From Pantoea dispersa (GTDB taxonomy: Bacteria; Pseudomonadota; Gammaproteobacteria; Enterobacterales; Enterobacteriaceae), in contig NZ_SCKT01000012.1 of assembly GCF_014155765.1 (NCBI RefSeq), positions 40,092 through 104,091 on the forward strand: a DNA stretch of 64,000 nt. Direction: 5' to 3'. Under the pieces are notes generated by a model. That model searched no databases and was not told where the DNA came from. It saw only the letters and a list, made by a program, of their open reading frames with translations. This document shows, one piece after another, positions 38,320 through 48,464 of the stretch (its first letter is position 1; every line of letters starts with the position of its first letter). The position numbers were made by a program, and so were the translations under genes.

Positions 38320-38893
38320 AGTGGCACCTTACAGTTGGTTTCATTTATCGCGGCGGATCACCCGCGGCGATGATTTGAACGCTTTAGAGGTTTTGTTGGC
38401 TTCCTTGTAAGCCGTATCGAGCCAGTGAGAAAAGTGTGCAACAACGCCGAAACGCTGCCGCGCACCGGTAAACATCGGAAAAGAATTCGAAGGCGATAAA
38501 AGAAAAGTGAAGAGGATTCTCACGCGGGAGGCAATCTTCCGCAGCGTACTGCGCTAGCTGAAGTGTATTTAACTGTCCGTATAAGGACCGGGCCATGCGC
38601 GAACTCCAGTGGACTTAGCCACACAACTGACGACGCTATGACTAAAGTTCATCATATTTCCGCCGATTTGCAACACTATTTTTACTTTACGGCAAAGAAA
38701 ACCCGCGTGGTGCAGCCTTAGTCCGGTGCGCTTAAATTAAATTACTAATAATATTCAGTGAGATAGGTAATTCAGCACTTAACAAACTGTTTCAGAAAAT
38801 TCGGACATCACAGCGAGACAGGAGAAATTTAAGGCGGGCTTAACAGCAGCGCCTGGCACCGCGAACGGCGGACAAGCGCTGTACATTAATTAA
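38320..38893. other. phoH leader region
   Basis: A 574-bp spacer between efeB and phoH. Short minus-strand frames of 60-70 codons exist (one ends 20 bp before phoH, from GTG 38523), but they lack ribosome sites and family resemblance, so they are not called. No convincing Pho box was found. The 300 bp next to efeB are AT-rich. Confidence 0.4.
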
Positions 38894-40174
38894 TCAGGCT
38901 TCGAGCAACGGCTGCCCCAGATAATGATTTTTGTCCGCCACGCCGGGCAAAACAAAAAAGTATCCGCCGCCGATGGGACGAATATATTCTTCCAGCGCTT
39001 CGCCGTTCAGCCGTTTCTGCACGGTAATAAAGCCTTTGCTTAAATCGTGCTGATAACAGACGAACAGCAGCCCCATATCCAGCTGCCCTGCCCCGGTAAT
39101 GCCCGAGGAATAGCTGTAGCCGCGCCGCAGCATCAGGCTGCTGTCGGTTTGCGGCGTGCGCGGATTGGCGAGCCGGATATGCGCATCCAGCGCGATGATC
39201 TCGCCGTCCGGATCGCGGGCGTAATCCGGCACGTCGTGCTCGTGCTGCATCCCCAGCGGCGCGCCGGACAACTTCTCACGACCAAAAATGGTTTGCTGCT
39301 CGCCCAGCGGCGTGCGGTCCCACATTTCAACGTGAAAACGGATGATGCGTACCGCCTGATAGCTGCCGCCGTGTGTCCACGCCGGTTCCTGCTGTTCTGG
39401 TGTCACCCACAGCAGCTGGTCCATCAACTGCGCATTATGCGTATCCGGATTGGCGGTGCCATCCTTGAAACCCAGCAGATTGATCGGCGTTTCGCGCCCT
39501 TTGCTGCGTGCAGCGTGATCGGCGATAAAGCCGTCGCGCCGCCAGCGCACCGCCAGCAGATCCGGCGTGTGCTTGATGATATCGCGCAGCGCGTGAATCA
39601 CCGTATCCTGGGTATTGGCGCAGATCTGAATCAGCAGGTCGCCATGACACTGTGCGGCGTCGAGCGAATCGTTGGGAAAGCGTGTCATCGTCTGCAGCTG
39701 GCTGGGCTTATGCGCGGCCAGCCCGAAGCGCTCGTCGAACAGTGAATGCCCCACCGACAGCGTCAGGGTCAGGTTATCGGGCGCAATGTCCGCACCCAGG
39801 ATGCCGGAGTCGAGCGGCGGCAGCTGCGGATTGGGCACCGCCGGCGCCGGTCCGCCTTGGGTGAGAAAGGCAAAGCGCTGCGTCAGCAGCCGCAGCAGGC
39901 GTTCCAGTTCGGCTTTATCACTGGCCAGCACATCAAACGCCACCAGCATCATAGATGCCTGCTGCGGCGTCAGAATGCCGGCCTGATGAGCGCCATAAAA
40001 CGGTTGCGCCTGCTGGCGCGCGTCGGGTGCAACCGTGCCGGGTGAGAAACTCTCTGCCGCGCTGGCGGCATGGAACGGACAGCCGCCGCCCAGTGCCGCC
40101 GCGCCACCCAGCATGCCCAATCCCTGTAACAGACGACGACGCGACGGTTGCGCCGCGTCATTTTTTTTACTCAT
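38894..40174 (-). CDS. efeB: EfeB, deferrochelatase/dye-decolourising peroxidase
   Basis: A 426-aa heme-containing DyP-type peroxidase. The Tat signal ([21 protein letters not shown]) sends it folded to the periplasm. The DyP signatures GFKDGTANP (distal Asp) and the proximal heme His in [34 protein letters not shown] are present. It helps oxidise Fe(II) for EfeUO and can release iron from heme. It starts 2 bp after efeO, so translation is probably coupled. Confidence 0.94.
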   Translation of the reverse strand: MSKKNDAAQPSRRRLLQGLGMLGGAAALGGGCPFHAASAAESFSPGTVAPDARQQAQPFYGAHQAGILTPQQASMMLVAFDVLASDKAELERLLRLLTQRFAFLTQGGPAPAVPNPQLPPLDSGILGADIAPDNLTLTLSVGHSLFDERFGLAAHKPSQLQTMTRFPNDSLDAAQCHGDLLIQICANTQDTVIHALRDIIKHTPDLLAVRWRRDGFIADHAARSKGRETPINLLGFKDGTANPDTHNAQLMDQLLWVTPEQQEPAWTHGGSYQAVRIIRFHVEMWDRTPLGEQQTIFGREKLSGAPLGMQHEHDVPDYARDPDGEIIALDAHIRLANPRTPQTDSSLMLRRGYSYSSGITGAGQLDMGLLFVCYQHDLSKGFITVQKRLNGEALEEYIRPIGGGYFFVLPGVADKNHYLGQPLLEA

Positions 40175-40176
40175 GA

Positions 40177-41295
40177 TTAATCAAGACCTAAAGTGCCGCG
40201 CAACAGGGAGAGATCTTCCGCCAGCGTGGTGATGGGCCCTTTCAGCGCATTACGGTCGCTGGTGGTCAGCTTTTCATAGGAGGCAAAACCGTCTTTGGTG
40301 CGGTATTTGCTGAGAATGCCATCCACCTTCTTAAAGTTCGCGTCCACTTTCGCCAGCAGCTGCGGATTGGCTTTTTGCAGCAGAGGACGCAGCAGATCAA
40401 CGATTTTCTGTGCGCCGTCGATGTTGGCCTGAAAATCGGACAGATCGGTACGGCTGTAACGATCTTCCTCACCGGAGATTTTGCTGGACGCTACCTCTTC
40501 AATCAGGCCTGCCGCGCCACCGACCACTTTCGCTGGCGGGAAGGCCAGCTCGCTGACGCGGGTTTGCAGATCCTGCACATCCTTATACAGCTGGTCAGCG
40601 AACGCGTCCGCGCCTTTGGTGGTGTTGTCGGCGAACAGCAGTTTTTCCAGCCGGTGGAAGCCGGTAAATTTCGGATCTTCCGCTTTTTTCTCGAAGTCAT
40701 CTTCACGCGCGTCAATACTGCCGTCGAGATCAGAGAACAGTTCGGCAATCGGCTCGATGCGCTCATAGTGCACACGCGTCGGCGCATACAGCGCTTTGGC
40801 TTTTTCCACGTCACCGGCTTTTACCGCGTCGGTAAAGGCTTTGGTGCCGGCCACCAGCGCGCTCACTTCTGCCATCACGTAGACTTTGTAATCAGCAATC
40901 GGCCCGACCAGCTGCAGCACATCTGGCTTGCCGCTGCTGGCGGTTTGGCTGTCACCGCTGACCACCAGCTTGCCTTTCGGATTGGTGAGCAGACCGCAGG
41001 TCATGTCATATTCACCCGCTTCCAGGTTGGCGGTGAGCTTCTGGCTGAAGCCGGGCGCGATGTTTTCGCGCTCTTCCACCACCATCACGCCTTTGAGGAT
41101 TTCCCACTCCAGCGCTTTCTGGCTGTTGTTTTTGATGATGAACTGGGTTTTACCGGCCTGCACGTTGAGCGACATCGGCTCGCACTGCTTGTCAGTGACC
41201 GTCACCGTGACCTGCGGTACGGCAGCGGCAGAAGCGGCACCGGACAGCGCCAGCATGGAGAGCAACAGCGCCTTACGGCGGAAGCGAATCGTCAT
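40177..41295 (-). CDS. efeO: EfeO, periplasmic iron-binding protein
   Basis: A 372-aa protein with a Sec signal peptide ([18 protein letters not shown]). An N-terminal cupredoxin-like domain ([24 protein letters not shown]...[13 protein letters not shown]) is joined to a C-terminal M75 peptidase-like domain with the HxxE-type iron-site segment [11 protein letters not shown]. It collects Fe for the EfeU permease. The second of two close ATGs (41295) has the better ribosome spacing and fits the E. coli start; ATG 41301 is the alternative. Confidence 0.93.
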   Translation of the reverse strand: MTIRFRRKALLLSMLALSGAASAAAVPQVTVTVTDKQCEPMSLNVQAGKTQFIIKNNSQKALEWEILKGVMVVEERENIAPGFSQKLTANLEAGEYDMTCGLLTNPKGKLVVSGDSQTASSGKPDVLQLVGPIADYKVYVMAEVSALVAGTKAFTDAVKAGDVEKAKALYAPTRVHYERIEPIAELFSDLDGSIDAREDDFEKKAEDPKFTGFHRLEKLLFADNTTKGADAFADQLYKDVQDLQTRVSELAFPPAKVVGGAAGLIEEVASSKISGEEDRYSRTDLSDFQANIDGAQKIVDLLRPLLQKANPQLLAKVDANFKKVDGILSKYRTKDGFASYEKLTTSDRNALKGPITTLAEDLSLLRGTLGLD

Positions 41296-41346
41296 AGTCA
41301 TATCCCTGTTACATGAAGGTACAGGCGCACGCGCGCCTGCGAAAAT

Positions 41347-42180
41347 TTAGCGCACCGACCGTGCGGCGCTGGGTGCCGGACGCGCCGGGAAGAAAAACAG
41401 CAGCAGCGCCGGGATCAGGTAAATCAGCCATACCGCGACTTCGCTGACGCTCGGCGCTTCCTGATAACCCAGAATGCCTTCCAGCAGCGTGCCGAAGATC
41501 GAATGGGTAGAGAGCGTGTTGCTGAAGTCAAACGCGGTGGCCTGGAAGTGGTTCCACAGTCCCGCCTCGTGGAAGGCGCGGATCGCCCCCGCTGCCAGTC
41601 CGGCCGCCACCAGCAGGATGAACAGGCTGGTCCAGCGGAAGAAGTGCGCCATGTTAAGACGCACGCCGCCGTAGTAAATCAGCATGCCCAGCACGATGGC
41701 GGTCGCCAGACCCAGCACCGCGCCAATCGGCGGCGCATAACCGACATCCTGGGTGAAGGCCGCCAGCAGAAAGAACACCGACTCCAGCCCTTCCCGCGCC
41801 ACGGCGAGAAACACCATCAGCACCAGCGGCAACCCGCTGCCGCCCGGCTTCTGCAGCGCCTGATCGACGGATTTTTCCAGCGTAGCTTTGATATTGCGCG
41901 ACACCTTGCGCATCCAGAACACCATTGAGGTGAGGATCACCACGGCAATTACCGCCACGATGCCCTCAAACAGTTCCTGCTGTTTCTGCGGGAACTCACC
42001 GGTGGTTTCGTTGATGAAAATACCGAGCGCGAGGCACAGCGCCGCAGCGATAAACACGCCGGCCCACATCGCGGGGAACCACTGGCTGCGCTGGGTGCGT
42101 TTGAGATAGCTGGCAATCAGGCTGACGATGAGCGCTGCCTCAAGACCTTCGCGCAGCATAATGAGAAAAGGGACGAACAT
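41347..42180 (-). CDS. efeU: EfeU, ferrous iron permease
   Basis: A 277-aa, seven-span membrane protein of the Ftr1/EfeU family. Both REGLE iron-transport motifs are intact (MLREGLEAALIVSLIASYLKR near the N terminus and AVAREGLESVFFLLAAF in the middle), so the permease looks functional, unlike the frameshifted copy of E. coli K-12. ATG 42180 has AGAGG upstream. First gene of efeU-efeO-efeB under a Fur box. Confidence 0.95.
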   Translation of the reverse strand: MFVPFLIMLREGLEAALIVSLIASYLKRTQRSQWFPAMWAGVFIAAALCLALGIFINETTGEFPQKQQELFEGIVAVIAVVILTSMVFWMRKVSRNIKATLEKSVDQALQKPGGSGLPLVLMVFLAVAREGLESVFFLLAAFTQDVGYAPPIGAVLGLATAIVLGMLIYYGGVRLNMAHFFRWTSLFILLVAAGLAAGAIRAFHEAGLWNHFQATAFDFSNTLSTHSIFGTLLEGILGYQEAPSVSEVAVWLIYLIPALLLFFFPARPAPSAARSVR

Positions 42181-42240
42181 CACCAACCTCTTGAATGTTA
42201 AGGAGGGTAAACCTTAGGTAAAAATACGTAAAGTGCGAAC

Positions 42241-42259
42241 GATATCGATTATCATTATC
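42241..42259 (-). promoter_or_regulatory. Fur box upstream of efeU
   Basis: On the minus strand GATAATGATAATCGATATC matches 17 of 19 positions of the Fur consensus GATAATGATAATCATTATC, 61 bp before the efeU start. Iron repression of efeUOB is therefore expected. Confidence 0.85.
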
Positions 42260-42434
42260 GCGGATGAAAATACAAGTCACCGCGCGAAATTAATTTTGCT
42301 TTTGCGGGTCAGGTAGCGATGCGGAAAAGTCAGGGCGGAGTGACAGATTAGGCGATAAAGCGCGCAGAGAACATGACACTAACAGTGCGGGGAGCACGGC
42401 ACTCGCGCTCCCCGCTTTACTCAGGCCAACACCG

Positions 42435-43919
42435 TTATTTGGTGTTGTATTCCGCTTCGGCAGCAATAAAACGCTGCTGCGCTTCAGCCGACGGTTCGCG
42501 ACCGGCCAGGCTCACCACGACAATCGCGATGCTGGCGAACAGGAAGCCCGGGATGATTTCATACAGATTGAGCCAGGCGTACTGCTTCCAGATCAGCACC
42601 GTGGCGGCACCGATAATCATGCCGGCCAGCGCGCCGTTGCGCGTCATGCGCTTCCAGCACACGCCGAACAGCACCACCGGACCGAATGCAGCACCAAAGC
42701 CTGCCCAGGCGTAGCTCACCAGGCCGAGCACGCGGTTCTCCGGGTTGGAGGCCAGCGCAATCGACACCAGCGCAATCACCAGCACCATCAAACGGCCAAC
42801 CCACACCAGCTCTTTCTGGCTGGCATTTTTACGCAGGAAACCTTTATACAGGTCTTCGGTCAGCGCGCTCGAGCACACCAGCAGCTGACAGCTCAGGGTC
42901 GACATCACCGCCGCCAGAATGGCCGACAGCAGAATACCGGCGATCCACGGGTTGAACAGAATGCGCGCCAGCTCGATAAACACGCGCTCGCCGTTTTCGC
43001 TCACGCCCGCCGCCTGATCCGGATGGTTCTGGAAATAGGCGATGCCGAAGAAGCCCACCGCGACGGCACCGGCCAGGCACAGGATCATCCAGGCCATGCC
43101 GATGCGGCGTGCGGTACGAATAGAACGGTGCGAGTCTGCCGCCATGAAGCGCGCCAGAATATGCGGCTGGCCGAAGTAGCCAAGGCCCCAGCCGAGCAGT
43201 GAAATCACCGCCACGAAGTTCAGGCCCTTCAGCATATCGAGGTTTTCCAGGCTTTTCGCTTCAATCACGGCCAGCGAATCATCCAGGCCACCGACGGCGA
43301 TAATCACAATCACCGGCGTCAGGATCAGGGCAAAAATCATCAGGCTGGCCTGCACGGTATCGGTCCAGCTCACCGCCAGGAAACCGCCCACCAGCGTATA
43401 TAGAATGGTTGCTGCCGCGCCAGCCCACAGTGCGGTTTCATAACTCATGCCGAAGGTGCTTTCAAACAGGCGCGCACCCGCCACCACGCCCGAGGCACAG
43501 TAAATGGTGAAGAAGATCAGGATGACCAGTGCCGAGATGACGCGCAAAATTTTGCTGTGGTCTTCGAAGCGGCTGGTGAAAAAGTCTGGCAGGGTTAAGG
43601 CGTTATTGTGATGCTCGGTCTGCACACGCAGGCGACCCGCAACAATTTTCCAGTTCAGCCACGCGCCAATCGTCAGGCCGATGGCAATCCAGCTCTCAGA
43701 GATCCCGAAGAGAAAAATCGCGCCCGGCAGTCCCATCAGCAGCCAGCCGCTCATGTCCGAGGCCCCGGCCGACAGCGCGGTCACCACGCTGCCCAGGCTG
43801 CGACCGCCCAGAATATAGTCGTCAAAGTTTTTGGTTGAGCGGTACGCGATAAAACCAATCAACACCATCCCGAGGATGTAAATGATAAATGTCACCAGCA
43901 TCGGTGTACTTACTGTCAT
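42435..43919 (-). CDS. putP: PutP, sodium/proline symporter
   Basis: A 494-aa, 13-span member of the sodium:solute symporter family. The N terminus (STPMLVTFIIYILGMVLIGFIAYRSTKNFDDYILGGRSLG) and the segment LSAGASDMSGWLLMGLPGA (Na+ and proline sites) match E. coli PutP; GWGLGYFGQPHILARFMAAD and VMSTLSCQLLVCSSAL follow. ATG 43919 has GGAGAG upstream. Divergent from putA; 42265-42434 downstream holds an imperfect GC-rich hairpin (about 42388-42416). Confidence 0.96.
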   Translation of the reverse strand: MTVSTPMLVTFIIYILGMVLIGFIAYRSTKNFDDYILGGRSLGSVVTALSAGASDMSGWLLMGLPGAIFLFGISESWIAIGLTIGAWLNWKIVAGRLRVQTEHHNNALTLPDFFTSRFEDHSKILRVISALVILIFFTIYCASGVVAGARLFESTFGMSYETALWAGAAATILYTLVGGFLAVSWTDTVQASLMIFALILTPVIVIIAVGGLDDSLAVIEAKSLENLDMLKGLNFVAVISLLGWGLGYFGQPHILARFMAADSHRSIRTARRIGMAWMILCLAGAVAVGFFGIAYFQNHPDQAAGVSENGERVFIELARILFNPWIAGILLSAILAAVMSTLSCQLLVCSSALTEDLYKGFLRKNASQKELVWVGRLMVLVIALVSIALASNPENRVLGLVSYAWAGFGAAFGPVVLFGVCWKRMTRNGALAGMIIGAATVLIWKQYAWLNLYEIIPGFLFASIAIVVVSLAGREPSAEAQQRFIAAEAEYNTK

Positions 43920-44146
43920 CTGTCTCTCCACTTATTATTTGATCTCTTAAGAGAAATCTTTTTCCTGCGTTACCGGAACGGGATAACGTCAGGGCTTTAC
44001 CGCATCCAGAGAAAGCGATTTCTCATAAGGCGCGGTATCCTGCCGCAAAGGTGCGACGCGCACAATGCATTTAACACAGCTGTTACCTGGGTTTCACCTG
44101 ACTTTGCATTTTTCATGCTCACAGGTTGCGCCTGTTCACATTTTAA

Positions 44147-44307
44147 GTTGCACCTGATGTCAGCCAGGATGCGTCCCGTTGCGGTGGGTTGCAACTCTGG
44201 CGAGATTCTTGCAGCAAGTTCTGTGCCGCTTTTGCTGCGTTAACAAAAAAGCCGGTTAAAAACGTGCAACCGAGGTCACATTTAACACGGTTGCACAAAG
44301 TTGCAAC
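44147..44307. promoter_or_regulatory. PutA operator array in the putP/putA spacer
   Basis: Five GTTGCA sites, the core that the PutA ribbon-helix-helix domain binds, lie in the 445-bp divergent spacer: 44147-44152, 44188-44195 (palindromic GTTGCAAC), 44265-44270 (reverse), 44290-44295 and 44300-44307 (palindromic). PutA represses putP and putA when proline is absent. Confidence 0.75.
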
Positions 44308-44364
44308 ATGAGTGATAGTGCAGCCCACGCTGAAGTTGATTCACACTTTGAGGACGAGGAAATC

Positions 44365-47300
44365 ATGGGAACCACCACCATGGGGGTGAAGCTGGATGAA
44401 GCCACCCGCGATCGCATTAAACTGGCGGCGCAAAAGATTGACCGCACGCCGCACTGGCTGATCAAGCAGGCAATTTTTAACTATCTCGGCCAGCTGGAAG
44501 CGGGAGAAACGCTGGCGGAGATCCCGCTGCAGCTGAATGATGCCGCAGACGATGAGCGTGTGCCGGAAGAGAGCTTCCAGCCTTTCCTCGACTTCGCCGA
44601 ACACATTTTGCCGCAGTCGGTCAGCCGCTCGGCCATCACCGCCGCGTGGCGTCGTCCGGAGACCGATGCGGTGCCGATGCTGCTGGAGCAGGCGCGTCTC
44701 CCTGCCCCGCTGGCAGAGAAAACCCACCAGCTGGCATACAGCCTGGCGGACAAGCTACGGCACCAAAAAGGGGCAACCGGACGCGCCGGCATGGTGCAAA
44801 GCCTGCTGCAGGAGTTCTCGCTCTCGTCTCAGGAAGGCGTGGCGCTGATGTGTCTGGCGGAAGCGCTGCTGCGTATTCCTGACAAGCCCACCCGCGATGC
44901 GCTGATCCGCGATAAAATCAGCAACGGCAACTGGCAGTCCCATCTGGGCCGCAGCCCGTCGATGTTCGTCAACGCCGCCACCTGGGGCCTGCTGTTTACC
45001 GGTCGTCTGGTCTCCACGCACAATGAAGCCAACCTGTCTAAATCGCTGAACCGCATCATCGGCAAGAGCGGCGAACCGCTGATCCGCAAAGGCGTGGATA
45101 TGGCGATGCGCCTGATGGGCGAACAGTTTGTCACCGGCGAAACCATCGCCGAGGCGCTGGCCAACGCGCGCAAGCTGGAAGAGAAAGGCTTCCGCTACTC
45201 GTATGACATGCTGGGCGAAGCGGCACTCACCGCCAGCGATGCCAAAGCCTATCTGATCTCCTATCAGCAGGCGATCCACGCCATTGGTAAAGCCTCCAAC
45301 GGGCGCGGCATTTATGAAGGTCCGGGCATTTCTATCAAGCTGTCGGCGCTGCATCCGCGCTACAGCCGCGCGCAGTATGAGCGGGTGATGGAAGAGCTTT
45401 ACCCGATCCTGAAATCACTGACGCTGCTGGCGCGCTCGTATGACATCGGCATCAACATCGATGCCGAAGAAGCCGATCGCCTGGAGCTGTCGCTCGATCT
45501 GCTGGAAAAACTCTGTTTTGAGCCGGAGCTGGAAGGCTGGAACGGCATCGGTTTCGTGATTCAGGCTTATCAGAAGCGCTGTCCGTTTGTGATTGACGCG
45601 CTGGTGGATCTGGCGCAGCGCAGCCGCCGTCGTCTGATGATCCGTCTGGTGAAAGGCGCTTACTGGGATAGTGAAATCAAGCGCGCGCAGATGGAAGGCC
45701 TTGAAGGCTATCCGGTTTACACCCGCAAGGTGTACACCGACATCTCCTACCTCGCCTGCGCACGCAAGCTGCTGGCGGTGCCTAACCTGATTTATCCGCA
45801 GTTCGCCACCCACAACGCCCACACGCTGGCGGCGATCTACCAGCTGGCGGGCAACAACTACTATCCTGGCCAGTACGAGTTCCAGTGCCTGCACGGCATG
45901 GGCGAACCGCTGTACGAGCAGGTAGTGGGCAAAGTGGCCGATGGCAAGCTGAACCGGCCGTGCCGGATTTATGCGCCGGTCGGTACCCACGAAACGCTGC
46001 TGGCCTACCTGGTGCGTCGCCTGCTGGAAAACGGCGCCAATACCTCGTTCGTCAACCGCATCGCTGATAACACGCTGCCGATTGACGAGCTGGTGGCCGA
46101 CCCGGTGGCTGCGGTGGAGAAAATGGGCGTCGCAGAGGGCGCAATTGGCCTGCCGCATCCGAAGATTCCGCTGCCGCGCGATCTGTATGGCGACAAGCGT
46201 GTTAACTCTGCCGGTCTGGATCTGGCCAACGAACACCGCCTGGCGTCGCTCTCCAGCGCCCTGCTCTCCAGCGCCAGCCAGCCGTGGCAGGCTCAGCCGA
46301 TCATTGATGGCGAGCTGGGTAGCGGCAGCAGCCGCGCGGTGATCAACCCGGCCACGCCGGCGGATATCGTCGGTAGCGTGCGGGAAGCCACCCCTGAAGA
46401 GGTCTCCTGTGCGCTGGATGCCGCGGTGAATGCCGGACCGATCTGGTTCGCCACGCCGCCGCAGGAGCGCGCCGCGATCCTCGAACGTGCCGCCCAGACG
46501 ATGGAAGATCAGATGCAGCAGCTGATTGGTTTGCTGGTGCGTGAGGCAGGTAAAACCTACAACAACGCCATCGCCGAAGTGCGTGAAGCGGTCGACTTCC
46601 TCTACTACTACGCCGGTATGGTGCGCGACGATTTCGATAACGAAACCCATCGCCCGCTCGGTCCGGTAGTGTGCATCAGCCCGTGGAACTTCCCGCTGGC
46701 GATCTTCACCGGCCAGATTGCCGCCGCCCTGGCGGCCGGCAACAGCGTGCTGGCAAAACCCGCCGAGCAGACGCCGCTGATTGCCGCGCAGGCGGTGCAG
46801 ATCATGCTGGATGCCGGCGTACCGGCCGGCGTGCTGCAACTGCTGCCCGGTCAGGGCGAAACGGTGGGTGCGCAGCTGACCGGCGACGAGCGGGTGCGCG
46901 GCGTGATGTTCACCGGCTCAACCGCAGTCGCCACCCTGCTCCAGCGCAACCTGGCTGGCCGCCTCGATCCGCAGGGTCGCCCGACGCCACTGATCGCCGA
47001 GACCGGCGGCATGAACGCCATGATCGTCGACTCTTCAGCGCTCACCGAACAGGTGGTGGTGGATATCGTGGCATCCGCGTTTGACAGCGCCGGTCAGCGC
47101 TGCTCGGCGCTGCGTCTGCTGTGCATCCAGGACGATGTGGCTGACCACACGCTGAAGATGCTGCGTGGTGCCATGGCCGAATGCCGCATGGGCAATCCGG
47201 AGCGTCTGTCGACCGACGTCGGTCCGGTGATCGACGCTGAAGCCAAAGCCAACATCGAGCGTCATATCCAGGCGATGCGCAATAAAGGCTTTACCGTGTA

Positions 47301-48309
47301 TCAGGCGGTGCAGGAGCATCCGCAGGATAGCAAAGAGTGGCACAGCGGCACCTTTATCAAACCGACGCTGATAGAGCTCGATCATGTCAGCGATCTGGAT
47401 AAAGAGGTGTTCGGTCCGGTGCTGCACGTGGTGCGCTTTGCGCGCAACAACCTGCCGCAGCTGATTGAGCAGATCAACGCCTCGGGCTATGGCCTGACGC
47501 TTGGCGTGCATACCCGTATCGATGAAACCATTGCGCAGGTGACGGCCGGGGCGAAAGTCGGCAACCTGTACGTTAACCGTAACATGGTCGGCGCGGTGGT
47601 CGGCGTACAGCCGTTCGGCGGCGAAGGCCTGTCGGGCACCGGTCCGAAAGCCGGCGGTCCGCTCTATCTTTACCGCCTGCTGGCCCATCGTCCGGACGGC
47701 GCCCTGCGCATCACCTTTGATCGTCAGGATGCCGAACGTCCGGTGGACAGCAGCGTGCGCACCTCGCTGCTGAGCGCGCATCAGGCATTGCAGAGCTGGG
47801 CACAGGATAAGCCGGAGCTGCTGGCGCTGTGTCAGCGTTACGATGCGCTGAGCCAGGCCGGGACCGTGCGACTGCTGCCGGGCCCGACCGGTGAGCGCAA
47901 CACCTTTACGCTGCTGCCGCGCGATCGGGTGCTGTGTATCGCAGATAACCAGCAGGATGCGCTGATTCAGCTGGCGGCGGTCACCAGCGTCGGTAGCCAG
48001 GCACTGTGGCAGGATGACGAGCTGCACCGGACGCTGCGCCAGTCGCTGCCGGCCGCGGTGCAGGCGCGCATCACGCTGGCGAAAGATGTGCTGGCGGCGG
48101 AGTTTGATGCGGTGATCTATCACGGCGATGCCGATCAACTGCGCAGCCTGTGCGAACAGATTGCCGCCCGCGAAGGCGCGATTGTGTCAGTGCAGGGCTT
48201 TGCCCGCGGCGAGACCAATCTGCTACTGGAACGTCTGCTGATTGAGCGCTCGCTGAGCGTCAATACCGCGGCCGCCGGCGGCAACGCCAGCCTGATGACC
48301 ATTGGTTAA
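44365..48309 (+). CDS. putA: PutA, trifunctional proline dehydrogenase / P5C dehydrogenase / repressor
   Basis: A 1314-aa protein (E. coli 1320). The N-terminal ribbon-helix-helix (MGVKLDEATRDRIKLAAQKIDRTPHWLIKQAIF) binds the put operators. The FAD-dependent proline dehydrogenase domain follows (about 260-610, with LVKGAYWDSEIKRAQ and YPVYTRK). The NAD-dependent aldehyde dehydrogenase domain (about 640-1120) has ISPWNFPLAIFTGQIAAALAAGNSVLAKPAEQTP and the catalytic Cys in FDSAGQRCSALRLL. The enzyme converts proline to glutamate at the membrane. ATG 44365 has GAGGA-type RBS and matches the E. coli start; ATG 44308 would add 19 residues. Confidence 0.96.
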   Translation: MGTTTMGVKLDEATRDRIKLAAQKIDRTPHWLIKQAIFNYLGQLEAGETLAEIPLQLNDAADDERVPEESFQPFLDFAEHILPQSVSRSAITAAWRRPETDAVPMLLEQARLPAPLAEKTHQLAYSLADKLRHQKGATGRAGMVQSLLQEFSLSSQEGVALMCLAEALLRIPDKPTRDALIRDKISNGNWQSHLGRSPSMFVNAATWGLLFTGRLVSTHNEANLSKSLNRIIGKSGEPLIRKGVDMAMRLMGEQFVTGETIAEALANARKLEEKGFRYSYDMLGEAALTASDAKAYLISYQQAIHAIGKASNGRGIYEGPGISIKLSALHPRYSRAQYERVMEELYPILKSLTLLARSYDIGINIDAEEADRLELSLDLLEKLCFEPELEGWNGIGFVIQAYQKRCPFVIDALVDLAQRSRRRLMIRLVKGAYWDSEIKRAQMEGLEGYPVYTRKVYTDISYLACARKLLAVPNLIYPQFATHNAHTLAAIYQLAGNNYYPGQYEFQCLHGMGEPLYEQVVGKVADGKLNRPCRIYAPVGTHETLLAYLVRRLLENGANTSFVNRIADNTLPIDELVADPVAAVEKMGVAEGAIGLPHPKIPLPRDLYGDKRVNSAGLDLANEHRLASLSSALLSSASQPWQAQPIIDGELGSGSSRAVINPATPADIVGSVREATPEEVSCALDAAVNAGPIWFATPPQERAAILERAAQTMEDQMQQLIGLLVREAGKTYNNAIAEVREAVDFLYYYAGMVRDDFDNETHRPLGPVVCISPWNFPLAIFTGQIAAALAAGNSVLAKPAEQTPLIAAQAVQIMLDAGVPAGVLQLLPGQGETVGAQLTGDERVRGVMFTGSTAVATLLQRNLAGRLDPQGRPTPLIAETGGMNAMIVDSSALTEQVVVDIVASAFDSAGQRCSALRLLCIQDDVADHTLKMLRGAMAECRMGNPERLSTDVGPVIDAEAKANIERHIQAMRNKGFTVYQAVQEHPQDSKEWHSGTFIKPTLIELDHVSDLDKEVFGPVLHVVRFARNNLPQLIEQINASGYGLTLGVHTRIDETIAQVTAGAKVGNLYVNRNMVGAVVGVQPFGGEGLSGTGPKAGGPLYLYRLLAHRPDGALRITFDRQDAERPVDSSVRTSLLSAHQALQSWAQDKPELLALCQRYDALSQAGTVRLLPGPTGERNTFTLLPRDRVLCIADNQQDALIQLAAVTSVGSQALWQDDELHRTLRQSLPAAVQARITLAKDVLAAEFDAVIYHGDADQLRSLCEQIAAREGAIVSVQGFARGETNLLLERLLIERSLSVNTAAAGGNASLMTIG

Positions 48310-48321
48310 GTAAAGCAGAAT

Positions 48322-48418
48322 CGCCATGGATGGCGTAATGGAGATCGGTGAAGGACACCGCAAGTTGCAACAAGGCCGTAGCGGCGCCATTCATTGTGCG
48401 ATGAATCGCGCTGCTACG
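48322..48418. repeat. Intergenic palindromic repeats after putA, copy 2 of a dispersed element
   Basis: A short hairpin CGCCATGGATGGCG (48322-48335) is followed by a longer imperfect stem-loop. GTAGCGGCGCCATTCAT (48378-48394) pairs with ATGAATCGCGCTGCTAC (48401-48417) with two mismatches. The right arm recurs at 18648-18668. It may stop or stabilise transcripts from the converging putA and acyltransferase genes. Confidence 0.6.
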
Positions 48419-48464
48419 AAACGTGCCCTCGTTTTTGTACCACTTTAAAACTTACCAGCGAACA

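Noticed and set aside
38341-38596. 60-70-codon minus-strand ORFs upstream of phoH
   Set aside because: No ribosome sites and no recognisable protein pattern, although one ends close to phoH; kept only as a remark.
45415-46839. 474-codon antisense ORF inside putA
   Set aside because: The putA frame is fully conserved here; the antisense frame is a codon-bias effect.
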